From Cheilinus undulatus (Eukaryota > Chordata > Actinopteri > Labriformes > Labridae), in contig NC_054881.1 in assembly GCF_018320785.1 (NCBI RefSeq), positions 13,764,275 through 13,828,274 of the forward strand: a stretch of 64,000 bases of DNA. The letters run 5' to 3'. Position numbers and translations under genes: made by a program. Shown in pieces: positions 1 to 13,800 of this stretch (position 1 is the stretch's first letter; each line of letters opens with the position of its first letter). The notes under the pieces are model-generated. The model saw nothing but the letters and a program-made list of their open reading frames with translations, was not told where the DNA came from and made no database searches.

Positions 1-293
1 TGAGCAGACATTTTCGACCCAGCATGATGGCTGTGAGGATTCATCTTGGTTCAGGTTCAGGGAAACCCCTGAATGAGTTAGAGTCCCCCAAGATTAAAAA
101 AAAAAAAGGCTTGGCATAAATGGGATAGCCTGACCGACTCCTGGTTTGATTTTCTCATGGATTGTTATCCATTTACTCTACTCTACTCTTATGCAGGACC
201 ACATCAGATATGTCAGAGTACCTGTGGTCTCATTACATCTGGGTCAACTCTCAACCCTACCCTATGCAGTTTTGCAGGGTCCAGTAAACTCTC

Positions 294-347
<54 letters not shown>

Positions 348-1750
348 ACTTATATCAAAGCTCTTCTGTCCTGATCTCTGAACAACACAAAATAATCTAC
401 TGGTAGGCCTGTGTGTTAAATGTAAGCTTTGATTAGACAATGACCAAGTCTGACTGTGAGCCAGGTTTATATTTATGTGTGATAATGATTCTTAAACACA
501 AATAGCCTGTACCATTCTGCTGTCTGTATACTGGCCCTGTGGCTTACACTTTTTCTTTCTACAGGCAGACTTTTATTTGTTTATTTGCTTGTTTAATTTC
601 ACCCTGCACGGGTGGAAGAAGGCCACTGTCACATGCTGGGGACGATAAAGAGATAAGGGAAAAGACCAGTAAGAAAAATAATAATCATAAACTGAAATTT
701 ATTCCTTTTTGTCTCCTTTCTTGATGTGTCAGTTTTTCCATTTATTTAACACAAATAATATTTTCCTTTCAGCCTTTAAGCTACTCAATTCAGTAGCATT
801 GACTGTATTACACATTTTTCACCTATAGAACAGCTATTTTATAACTATTAAATGCAAGGTTGAAACATTTCTGATTGCCCTCTTATCTTGCCAACTTTTT
901 TTTTTTTTTAAATATTATCTGCTTCTCTTATAGAATATCTCTGATAGAATATTCTCTGATAGAAAACTAATAACTTTGGCTTTAACATTTGCCCAGAATG
1001 GTCACTTTATTGAGTTATGTTAATCTATGTCTGTAGTAGTTTAAATATCTGCCTGTGTATTCTTACGATAACCATATTTTATGAATTATAAACATTGTTA
1101 TTGTTAAAATCATTAATTATAACCAGAGTAAGATGAAGTAGAAGTTGAAGAGCTTATTGATACATTTAAATCTTCAAATAGATTTTATTCAAAAAACAAA
1201 GTATGTTCTTTACAGTGTCATAGAAATTTCAGCTACTGCACTATGAGGTCAGTCTTCAGTGAAAATCATATAATGAAATAAAAACTTCATAACAAAATAA
1301 AAATCCCATGTGCTTGAACTTGACAAGAGACAAATGATATCTAAGGATGGCAAAATTGTTGTCTTTGATTTTTTTATCTGATTTATTTGGACTGTCAAGT
1401 TATAGGCTGATCTGTGGTTGATAGTATTAAAGATATAAAATTAAACCAGTTTAAACAGCAAATCTATACATTTTTTAGAAGGAATAGATATTTATCTCTT
1501 GTTGGTTATAGTGCTTTGTCCTTTATTTTTATGTCTGCATTAGCTGACCAAGTAACCAAGCCAAAAAGACAATTTAAATGAGGTTGTATGCAGGTGAAAC
1601 AAGGTCAAAGAATATAACAATTATTATGTTTATTTTCCATTCAGGCACTGAATCAAACAAAAAATAATTAGGAATGTATAAATAAAATGAAATGTGTTTT
1701 TTGTGGGGGTTTTTCTCATATCAGTCTGGTATTTCTTCTTTTTTAACGGT
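1..1750. other. Upstream region, no gene recognised
   Basis: AT-rich sequence upstream of golga2. Apart from the pyrimidine microsatellite near position 300 I see homopolymer runs (A12 near 97, T near 897-909) and nothing with convincing splice sites or protein similarity. In mammals SWI5 lies head to head with GOLGA2, but I could not identify any swi5 exon here. Confidence 0.5.
289..348. repeat. (CT)n/(CTTT)n microsatellite
   Basis: About 38 bases of CT dinucleotides with one CCC interruption, passing into CTTT tetranucleotides. Short reading frames across it (SLSLSL or RERERE) are translation artefacts. Confidence 0.95.
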
Positions 1751-1843
1751 AGGACCACAGGCCGAGACTACGCCCCCTATCGCCAAAGACATTGACAGAC
1801 TGAAACTGATGACGTGGTTCGGTCCGTTGACCAGAGCAGCAGT
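1750..1843 (+). promoter_or_regulatory. golga2: Probable golga2 promoter / 5'UTR
   Basis: GC content and CpG density rise sharply compared with the flanking AT-rich DNA, just before the predicted start codon, and continue into the first intron to about 2110. A CRE-like TGACGTGG lies at 1810-1817. There is no TATA box, which fits a housekeeping CpG promoter. The transcription start was not determined. Confidence 0.5.
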
Positions 1844-4800
1844 ATGGCCGACCAGAGCAGGCAAATTAAACTCGCTGCAGCTAAGAAAAAGGTAAAGTAT
1901 TTTATTACTTACCCTACTAGAAACCATTAGAAGAACTGGCTCGTCCTCTGTTTTGAGAGTTTGTGTTGCCAGTGTTTTTCTTTTGTTTATAATAATTTCT
2001 TTGCGGAGCAGGGGTGTTGTCATTACACGTCGTCCGACCTCTACGCTGTCACTTGTCCCGTCCCTCTCGCGCCTGTGCGGGCTTCAATGCGCAGGACAGA
2101 CCGGTGCTTCTTTCTGGCCTTTATTGATAGCATTAACTTTCCCAGATTATCGAGACTATTTTTAGGTCATTGTGGCATTTATACCATCACATGCTGTTTA
2201 GTTAGCTACTGTTGATATTCGGTTCCCTCTTTGCCTAGAGGTTTTGTATGTCTCTGTTGGTGACGGTTAATATGGTAAAAGCAAGTCTTGACGTGCTAAC
2301 TAAGGCAAGTTAACGTTAGCAAGCAGGCTAACTAATGAATAGTTGGCTGTGTGTGAATGTAAGGAATGTCATACAGCACTCAGGCAGACTTCTTCCTTGT
2401 CTGCAGGACATCTCAGTTATTTCAGAAAATGGCTAGTAAACTATATTTTTATACAAACTCCGGACTAGCATTGTAGCACAGTTAGCTTTTGAGAATGACG
2501 GGGACTGTTTTGACAGCTGACACCCCTCTTTCCTGTCCTGCTGTGGGCTTTGGCTAGGTATGTTGTTAGGCTAGTCAGAAAGATGGCCTTATCAGCTGTG
2601 AAATGCTAGCTTCAGGAAACGGCTCGTCAGCGTTTGTGTTGTCCTACCAAAGTCTTAGAAAAGTGGTCTTGCTAATAAACATGAAACATTTAGCTGCAGT
2701 TTATCCTAAATGATTTAAACTTGAAGCTCTAGCTGCACCCCTTGGGTCCTCTGTGGTCCCAGACGACAGCTGCCAAGGGCCGCATGCCAAAACAAACATA
2801 TCACCTAAGCACAGATGATCATAGTTTGCCACATGTTATCAGCTTTAACTTAAGTTAAGAACAACCAGTCATTAAACAAGCAAGCCAGAGTTACATCCAG
2901 TAACAAATTGCCAGAGGCCACATATTCAGTCAGCATTTAAAACTTTATCTTTCAAGTATGTGGTGTATTGTCAGTGCAACTATGTGAGTCTACACCACTT
3001 TCCACATTATTAAGCAAATAACATTTTTCTCTTATTTTCCAAAATATTTATGCAAATGACAGTCAGAGTATTTTTTAAGTCATCGGCCGTTAAAGCATAA
3101 TTCAAATGTTTTTGAACAAACTTCATAATGATAACCGTATTTTTTTTTTTTTTAATAAAAACCTCAAAATGCACTTTTCCACATTATTAAGCAGGCCACA
3201 GGTTTCAAGCAATATGGGAAAGAAAAAGGATCTCTCTGTTGCCGAAAGGGTCAAATAGTGTAATGCCTTGGACAAGGAATGAAAACTTTAGATATTTCAC
3301 AAAAAATTAATCATGATCAAAGAAATTTGTGTCTGATTCAGAGCACAGACAGGTTTGTGCAGATAAAAGCATAATGAAGAACGTTTCTGCCAGACAAATC
3401 ATCAGATTAAGAGAGCAGATGCTAAAATGCCATTACAAAGCAGCAAACAGGAATTTGAAGCTGCTGGTGTGTCTGGAGTCCCACCAACCTCAAGGTGTAG
3501 GATCCTCCAGAGACCTGCAGTCGTGTATAAACCTACTATTCAACCGCCCTATCCAATGTTCACAAGCAGAAACGATTGCAGTGGGCCCAGAAATACATGA
3601 AGACTCATTTTCAAACTGTCTTGTTAACTGATGAGTGCTGTGCGACCCTGCATGGTCCAGATGGAGGGGTAGTGGATGGTTGGTGGATGGCCATCATGTC
3701 CCAACAAGGCTGAGACGTCAGCAAGGAGGTGGTGGAGTCATGTTTGGGCTCTGACTGACCACTTTCTTCCATGGTAAAAAAAAGTAGCAAAATTTTCTTC
3801 ATGCATGACAATGCACCATCTCGTGCTGCAAAGAATACTTTTGTGTCATTGGCTGCTATGGGCATAAAAAGAGAGAAACTCATGGTGTGGCCCCCATCCT
3901 CCCCTGACCTCAACCCTGTTGAGAACCTTTGGAGCATCCTCAAGCTAAAGATCTATGAGGGTGGGAGGCAGTTCACATCAAAACTGTCATTCTGGGAGGC
4001 TATTCTAGCATCCTGCAAAGAAATTCATGCAGAAACTGTCCAAAAACTCACAAGTTCAGTGGATGCAAGAATTGTGAAGGTGATATCAAAGAAGTGGTCT
4101 TTATGTTAACATGTAACTTGGCCTGTTAAGATGTTTTTGATTGAAATAGCTTTTGATTTCAGTAAATATGACCTCTTAATGCTGCAAATTCAACTAATGA
4201 CCATTTTCAGTTCTTTACACAAAAAAAATGTTTTAAAACTCTGTCGTGCTTAATAATGTGGAACAGTGCGTTTTGGGGGTTTTATTTAAAAACAATAATG
4301 GTTATCATTATGAAGTTTGTTCAGAAACATTTGATGACTTGAAAAATACTCTGTCATTTGCATTAATATTTCAGAAAATAAGAGAAAAATGTAATTTGCT
4401 TAATAATGTGGAAAGCAGTGTACATCTCAATTCTGTCAAATTATCTAAACCATTAATTGATTATTCCAGCCAGTCAGAATTGATATTTCCTTTCAGTGTA
4501 CCAGAAACAAAATCAAAAATCGCAAGAATCAACCAGATGAGTTTTTGTCTGTTACATCAAGGTTGTCTAAATTTCCAGTATTTTTTGCATTTTTGATAGC
4601 AAATGTTTTAAAAAGAAAGTCTAGCTTATTTTGATAATTGAAAAAAGCACTTAAGTTTTAAAACTGCAGATTTTTAGTCATTTGTTAAATCAAAAGCACT
4701 TGCACATTGTCTTAATTGTCTGTGTTTGAAACATTACCAACATGTTAGTGCAATTTAAACTGTGCAAGAGGTTATCTACATCTTTTGGTAATTAGAGACA

Positions 4801-7800
4801 AGAAAATTTCTACTATTGGGCTCCTAGGGCACCAGTATGGATTCTTCCAAGAGCTGTATCAAAGTTTAAATATCTGGCATTGTGACAACCCTAGGTAAGA
4901 TATGAATCGCTCATTGACTTATTTTTGCATGCATTGTTCCCTTATGTGCTGCTCAGCTGAAGGAGTTCCAGCAGAAGAGCTCCCCTGCTAGTGTAGGAGG
5001 AGAAAAGGGTGGTGGAGGAGTAGGAGGTGGAGGTGCAGGGGCCAAGAAGAAGAGGAAAGTGAAGGGGCCGAACCAACACGATGCACCTTCACAAGACAGA
5101 AACTCTCCGGTCAATGTAAGTCAGTCCTGGTTGTTGCACTTGTCTTCCTGTTTGTTAAGTAACAACCCCTCCTTGTGCTCTGTAGTGTCTAAAACCTAAT
5201 ATGACCCTTTGAAATCAATTGAAATATCCTGGAAATTTAATCCTGCTGTTGAACATTCTTACATACTTAACTATACAGCTGTTTAACTGCTTGTAAAGTT
5301 GCATACTCTTTCGAAATACAAAGTTTGAAAAAAACAGCACTTATTTGCTAAGCTGGTGGCAGGTTGAAAACTATACCTATCAAGGAAACTAAGGAAACCA
5401 GGCATAGATAGTTTTAGCATGTGGCTGAAGTAAAATCTGTTGTAATTGCCAAGATTGAAGACAGGTACAGTTGTTAAAAATTTCAGTCACATATCAAGGA
5501 TTAATTTGGAATCAGAAGCTTTTCAAGTCTGCATCAGTTGGCTTGCAAACACTGGATTTTCTTGTCCTATTCTTTGCACCATTGTCAATGAAATATACAT
5601 TTTGTTTGCTCCTGATTTTTCCAACATGTTATCACACTTTTGACAATGAAAGCAGACTAGAGTTTTTCTAACTAGTCACTTTGTCTACTTTATGAAAAAA
5701 AAATCTTATTTGAGTAAGTTGCTAGATACTAGATAACAGCCTTAAATTGGTTGAACTAAACAGATAAACATTGCTAACATATGTATGCTTATTCCACATA
5801 ATGTGATGGATGGCAGATATTTGTAAACAGGGCCAATATCAGCTGATGCCAATGTCAAACCAATGCATGGGTGCGTCCCTGTTTCACATTGTTCTGATTT
5901 TGTGGCTTGCATTTTCTGACATTTTGAAAAATTCCTTATATTGCAAGTGTTTATGAGCTGAAGTCTTATTTTCTGTCACATACTGATTAAAAACCACTTG
6001 TTTGATCATTTCTGCTGCTCTGATAGAAGTGACAGAATGTGGACAGATGAACAGGAATTTCGACAGTCTGTAACTTCTACGTCTAATTCATTTTGATAAA
6101 TGTTTAGAGCCATGAAAGTGTTAATAACTCCAAAATGCTGTGACATGTCAAAATTAGACTGGCTGGAGAGTTGAAACATCTCAAATGCCTATCTGTTAAA
6201 GCTCAAAGACACACAATTTGCTTGTTTTTTTTGTTTATTGCTACTTTAATATTGAACATCAAATATTGTCTCCAACTGGGCTGTTTTTTAAGCTCTTTCA
6301 AGCAAAAGGAGAGTGCCATTGGGGACACACAGTTAGACATGTGACTCTGGCACACAGCTTTCACACACAGGACTGGACTGTCGGGTCAGTTTTCCAAAGA
6401 CAATGTTGGTCAGTAGTTTTTAAGCCTGATAGGAATCCGAGCTTGTCAGAGTTGGAGAGCTTGCTGTTGTGTCTTGTTTGCTCAGACAGAGTTTTTTCCT
6501 AAGGATTTTGGATATTATTTGGCCAAGATATCAAGTTAGAATCATGCAGTCTGAAACAGAATAAGACAAAGGAAATCTATCTTATTTGTGAGATGCTGAT
6601 AAGTTTTGGGTATCAAGGCACAAGAGTTGTTTTAAAATAATGCAGGATGATTGCTCAAGTTAAAAGATCCACATTTCTGCTTATTTAGCCTCTAAAAGAC
6701 TAATAATTGACCTTAAGTGTGATTGTGAGTAATGAATGACTTGGTATTGGTTGTTCTTATAAGGAGAAACATGAGCAAGGTCAATTTGTCCATTTGTGGT
6801 GCTGATTGCTGAGGATGCTTCAGCAGCTTGGAATTTGTAATCAGAGATTCTCAGGTACTAATTGCAAAAATGCCGCTCTGCCCCAGTGCTCTTGTAAAGA
6901 TTTGAGTAGTGTTTACATGAGTCATATTGATGCTGATAGGGTACACTTGCTTCAGTCTTTAGCAGACTGAGTAAGCAAGCCTATATTTCTCCTCCTTACT
7001 CACCCTTGCCACTTCTTAACACCCTCCTTCTTGTCCTGTAGCTGCTGCTTCTCTGTGCCTGTTTACCTACTTCTCTATCACTGTCTCAATTTCCCACCTC
7101 TTCCAACTCCATCCTTGTTTCTTCTTTCCTGTAGTTTGACCGTATCTTGAAAGCGTTTACTCAAAGCAATGGAGTAGTCCTCCCTCCTTATGGCAACAGT
7201 CAGGTGAGCCTCTGTCTCTGACTCTTTTTCTCCTTTGTTTTTCTCAATCTCTGCATTCCTCAGCAGCTCCTCATGCGGTGTTTAATATTTCACATTGCTT
7301 TCCTATCCTGACTTTCTCCTTAATTCAAGTGTGCTTATTCCTTTTTGTCACATGGAGCAGAAAGCATGGGACTGACTTGAGTGCAAATTCTTGAATTAGT
7401 GTTGCGTTTGTCTAAATCCTTGGTGAGAGAGTGACACAAAAGGGGGTTGTACTGTCAATTTTCTGAGATCATCATTTATTGACGTTTAGTTTTGCCGAGC
7501 AGGATGCTCACATTGAGTTGCATGGATCTCAGTTGGTGCATGGCTTTGATAAATAAGCTTTGGTGCATGCATGCATCTTTGGGATGAGAAATGTAAGTGT
7601 AGGCTATTTTTCTTAGTTTGTTTTCTAGTTTTCTGTGTCTTGTTTGCATGCACTCTTAGAAGTATTCATGTACAGACTACAAATGTCTGGTATGTTGAAT
7701 TTAATGGTGTGAAAGTAAGAGTCTTGTAACAAAGAAGGATCATTTGTCAGTTGTTCAGATTTATGTTGGCATTTACGAAGCACAGTCTGAGTTCTGTCAG

Positions 7801-10800
7801 TGCTTTCATTCTGCAAGTGTTGCAGAGAGCCCCATGGGTAGCTGGACTATCAGGGAAACGGCTTTCTAGCTTCAGCTCTCAACACAAGCAACAGAGCATG
7901 CATTCAGATATACCCAAGTCCCTGCCTCCATCTTATTCCAATATTAAGTTTTCATAGACATTGCACTATCATGTATTACTTCAGCATTTAATGAGACTAA
8001 ACTACACCATAACATCAGTGTAGTTCATCACAGTTTTCACTTTTCATGCTCATAAGCCCATGCCTATGTAGTTCAATATGTTACTGTTGTCTTTGTGTTG
8101 CTCATTCCTCATAACTGCGTGTTTTCCTGCCATTAAACCAGTGTGCGCATATTTTGTGTGTGTATCACCTCAGACATTTGCCAACATGGAGGTCGTGGGC
8201 TCCTCAGATCCCCCGCTGCTGGAGGACCCATCGGCCGAGCCTGGTCGCAACTCACCCGTGTCTAACACCGCTAGCGCTAACACTACTACTAACTCAGAGT
8301 CTGCCGGTCACAACGCTGACCTGCAGGTGTGTGTCCTTTTCTCCCAGTCTCTGAGAACAGCTTTTATACTCCTGTATGTGTGCTACATCTAAGATGTAAG
8401 AACTTAATGACTCTTATGTGTGTATTGCCACTTGCTGTATTTTTACTAATGTGTGTGTCATGAAAGCTACAGTTCCTCTGCTTGTGATGTGCAAATGTGC
8501 ACTGTCATTGCAAAATATGTTTTAACTGTATCTTTTTATCTCTCTTTCTCAATATTTCTTCCCCTTTTGGTTGTATGCTCTCTCTGTAGGACTATCCTGA
8601 TACCAACGGCAATGAAAGCTTAACAGAGGAAAATAGGTAGGTTACTCTATTTCACACTTGTTGTGACTTTTGGATTTGTTTCTATGGAATGCTACTCACT
8701 GCCTACTTTATTAGCACATCTTGCCAGTACTCCCTTTTGCTTTCTGTTTTGCCTTAATTATTTGTTGCATATACTCAGTAGGGAGATGAAACAATCCCAA
8801 GAGATTTTGGTCCATGTAGACTTGATAGCATCAGTTGCTGCAAATTTTTCAGCTGCACGTCCTTGATGTGAATTTCCTGTTCTGTCACATCCCAAAGGCA
8901 CTCTATTGCAGTGGTTCTTAACTGATGAGTTTGGGCCCAAAAGTGGGTCAGTTTCAGTCAGCCCCAAATGTATGCCTGAGTAACTTTTGAACCATAAATT
9001 GTAGCCACTTCTTCCCTCTGAAAGCCCTCCATTTTGCCATTCCAATGGTGTTATCCATGCTTTTGTAGCCATTACAGAGGCTTTTCTAGCAAGCCATGAA
9101 CTTGGGTTACTTTAAAAGCTCTCTAAGCATTAAGTAGTCCACACCACCACACCCAATACTGAATGTCTTTCTTATACGTTTTTAATCAGTTTTTCAATTG
9201 TTTCTGCCACTAGTGGCTAATGCTGTTAACCATATTGTTTTGTCACATGGTCTCTGACTACCAATGGCAGGCTTTTCCGTTGTCACGTCATGCCTTTCCA
9301 AACTGTGCCTGTCTTTACTCTCAGATCATGCAGGAGACAGCCTGAAAGAAAGAGAGACAGAGAGGCTGTGATGTGGCTCTCTGTGTCACCGCAGACAGGA
9401 ACTGCTTTGATAATGGCTATAAAAACAGCCAATTCAAAAAAAAGCACAAGGACTTCATGTAAATATGTGAATATTTTGAAAAAAATATCCACAGAATGAT
9501 TATTTTTTCACTTTTTGGTTCCTAAGAGATGAGAGAACAAGTTTGTGTCTAAAAGTCTTAGTCATTATTGTTTACTGTGTGACATAAAAATTCCAATTAC
9601 ATTTTTTTAAAATTCTAGTGATATTACTTATGCACACACACATTCTTAAAGCCCAGGTTGTCCTAAGAAAGGATGTTTGGAGCTTGACTGTGCATCACAG
9701 GGTTGATGTTTTGCTAGTTTTTAAGACAACAAGTCCAGGTGAGACACAACAGTTAAAAAATAGCTTCAGGCTTGGAGAACATGTGTTCGAAAGTCTGTTA
9801 AAGGCCTTCAAAACCAGTTTGTTACATTTCTTTGGTTTGTCATGTGTCGTACATTTTAAGGTCCAAACTGCATGGTTTTTACATTAGATAAAACTAATTA
9901 GTGGTAAACTTTTAAGAATTTGGGTTGAGTTAGTGGTGGGACTGAACCCCCGCTAGATAAGCTGAAGAAAATGGATGGATGGAGTTAGTGGTGGGTCCTG
10001 AGGCTAGACTAGTTAAAAACCACTGGTCAGTTTGTTGAAATCTGGTGCCTGTGAAAGCCATCTTGGAATTATAAATTCATGATCAAGAAACCAGTTTAGG
10101 ATGATTTAAGCTCTGTGATATAGCATATTACCTTGCTGGAAGTATCAATCAGGAGATGGGTACAGTAGGGCCATGGTGGGATGGACATGATCAGCAGCGA
10201 TACTTGGGAAGGCTGTGGTGTTGACACGATGCTTAATTGATTTTTGGTGTTCCAGTAAAATATTCTGAATACCATTATACTGTCACTACCAGCCTTATCT
10301 CTATGTCGTTGATATAAGGCGGGATGGATCCATGTTTTCATGTTGTTTACACACCAAATTCTGATCCTACCACCTAAATGTCATAAATCCAGACTCATCT
10401 GGCCACAATTTTATATCATTTCAAGTTTGATGAGCCCATGTGAATTGTAGGCTCAGTTTTCCGTTCTTAGTGGCAGACTTGGCACCTTAGTTGTGATGAG
10501 TGGTAATATGAGTAATTGTTGCCTTTCTGTCAGCTCAGACCAGTCTCGTCATCCTCCTCTGACTTCTGCTATCAACACAGCATTTTGGCCCAGAGAACGG
10601 CCCTTGCTGGATATCTCTTGTTTCAAACCATTCTCTGTAAACCCTAGAGATGGTTGGGAGTGAAAATCCCAGTAGATCAACAGTTTCTGAAATATTCAGA
10701 CCAGCCTGCCTGACGCCAACCTCTGTACCATGTTCTAAGTCACTTAAATCATCTTTTTTTTTTAAATTTTAATGTTCAGTTTAAACCTCTGCAGATGTGT

Positions 10801-13800
10801 GTCTTAACAATCAAACATTAATGTATATTTGAGGTTGATCATTTCTGTGTGTTTTCCACAGACCATTGTCTTCCACAGAGAGCCTGCGACAGCTCTCCCA
10901 GCAGCTGAACGGCCTGGTCTCTGAGGTACGGCTGTAAAACCGCTACTGTCATTCTGTCTCTCTCACCCACACAGACACACACACTTCTTTGTCAGATAGT
11001 GTAATGCTCTTTACAATACTGCACTGCCACTGATGTGCACTCTCACCGAGGGTGTGTTACGTCTATTTTTGGCAGGAATGCACTGGAAGCATTTTCAAAT
11101 TTGCCAGTTGTTCCCAGTGGCCTCAAGCACACTGGCAGCATCAACTGGTGCACCAGTACAGTCAGATATATTTACTCTGAATGTCGTAAAGTTGACAACA
11201 AATTTGCTGATATAAGAGAGTGATATAACAAGTATCCTAATGGTTAATCTTACAGTGAGTCTCACATAAATGTGATAAGCATGCTTTTTTGTATTCTCTG
11301 TATTATTCTTAAGGTTTCTTTGAACTAAATGCATAAGAAATGCAGGTGTAACAACTGCTGACTAGGCAGAGTGCCCATCTGCTATGCATCTAACACATCA
11401 GACTCAGCCTCTGAAAGAAAGGTCATTTTTTATTAGAGCGCTTTGATACATTTTCTGTTCCATGTCTACAGGGATAGCTGAAGGAGAGTATTGTCTTGAG
11501 GCAGCAGAGAAATTGAATCTTTTTGTATATAGGATTTATGTGATTAAGGTGATTTAAGCTAAAAAATGTGTGTTTGTCTTGTCTTTTCAGACAACTGCTG
11601 CTTATGTAAATGGAGATGGAGCACCTTCTGTCAGTGAAAGAGAACTGGAGGTATGGTGGGAATCTAACATTAAGTATAGCTTTGAAATATAAGACTAAGG
11701 TCAGAAGCTTTTCAATAGCATATTAATATCATGGGATTTACAGCTGTCTAGAAGCCATGCAAAATATGGCCCTCTAGATTGTCAGTATAGCCAACAATTT
11801 AAATCAGAGTTTAGCTTTTGTTGGTGCTGGTATTTTTCGGTAAAAGACTTAAATCTTATCTAGTGTATTGTCTAATTTCTGTCACCTATTCCGACCATTT
11901 CTGCTGTGTTTATACATCAGAATTGGCCAAAATATCTCATTACACTGAGTAGAACCAACACTGACACAACAAGTTCTGTTAAAATCTTATTTCAAGATAT
12001 TATTAATCAAAAGTTAAGGCCATTATTACTTTTAAGTAAAAATATCTGCTAGTGTGGCAGGCAGAATGTACTATAGTGTCTTGAAATAAGATAATGATTT
12101 AATTTTAAGAAATTTAACACGTAAACTTGTTTTCTACATTGGCAGATAACTTACTTGAAGCAATTTAGTCCTTTGTCAAGAAAGTAGACAAATGCACTAA
12201 GATTTGAACTTATTTATCGTGATATCCAGCATTGTAAATGATTTCAACATTGACTTGCTGTGACTCTTTATGTGAGGGTAGCCACTCTTATTTGGAGTAA
12301 TCTAATGACAAGATAGAATACATCCTGTAACTGTGCATATTAAAGAGTAAAAGTGCAGGTGTATTTGGGTTTGCAGCAGGGTGAAGGAATTAGCCCCCGC
12401 AAACAGCCAAACGCAGATACTTTCAAGTGGTGACAGGTGAATTTGCTCAAGAGCTGCTGTTAGATGTTTCTAGGCAGCTGTGTGTTGGGATGGTTTGACT
12501 CAGGATCATATGAGAGTAGTTCTCCACTGCAACTGGTGTATCTGCAAGGAGTTTGTTTAAATCAATGTCTTTCTTGTTGCAAGTCCAGGGCAGTTAAAGA
12601 AAGCCTTCAATTTTGGCTTGAGACTGCAAGAACTGCACACAAAATAATTAATTCTTGCAAGTCTAGCACCTGTAATGCAGGAAAATGCCTATGAATATAC
12701 AGTGCCGACATTAGAAGTACAGCAAGCATTTGCATGATTTAAATATAGACGAATCAGTCAAAAATTTAGGTTTGGATCATTTATGCACCATGAATACTTG
12801 GAGCCTTGATTATTATATTATACCTTATTGAATAATGCTGCTTGTTGAAATAGAATGGCTTTTTTAACCACCAGATACAGTGGCAAGTAGATGAAAAAGT
12901 TAATTTCCAACCCTGTGTGTAGATAAGAGAATAGAAGGGAAAAAGTCTTTTTAACATACACAAATTTAATATTCATATAACCTAAAGAAAATCAGGTTCC
13001 CTCACATCACTCACCACCCAGGTACAGCTCCGTTCTGTGGGAAACACTGTTATGGGTGGAAATACGAGTAGGTATCATTATAATGATTGTCTGTGTTGTG
13101 ACAATGAGCACAGATTATGAGCAGACCACAGACAAAGGGCTGTTTTGGCTTATTTTACATTTTGTGGCTCAGTAAATACTCCGAATACCAAAACATGTAC
13201 AAAAAAACCTAAAGTGGGGTTTTCATGATATGCCCCCTTCAAATAGTTCAGGGTTAGGGTGCCAGTAAAGTAAAAAAACAATAAGATGGTACACAACATG
13301 ATACTGTATCTTCTTTGCACGGTTTTGTATTATTTTGATGACATACTGTTGAGGTTTTTCATTTAATTTGCCCATTAAGCGCAACTTAGAAACTGTCAGT
13401 TTCTTTATATGACAGTGTGAACTATTTAAGCTCATGTGCCTCCCCTCCTCAGAGAGATGTTACATAGACCGATGGTAATGAAGACTCAGCTTTGTTCTAA
13501 AAGCCCCTATTAATCAGTTTAACAACCATCATGTATTTTAATCATTTGCTTCTCCTCTCATTGAAACACATTTTTTTGCCATGTGTGCAGGTGCTATTTT
13601 TTGCCTCCATGTTGATAATACACATGAATTTTTCTTCTCCTCCCACGTATTCTCTGTTTGACTTTTATCACTGCACTTTATCCCTCTCTTCTTTTGTTTT
13701 TTGTTTTATTTTGTTCTTTCCCGGATGCATGTGTGCACGTGATAGAGTCGGAACCAGGAGCTGGCAGCCGCCCTGGAGTCCAGCAACCTAACAAACTCTC

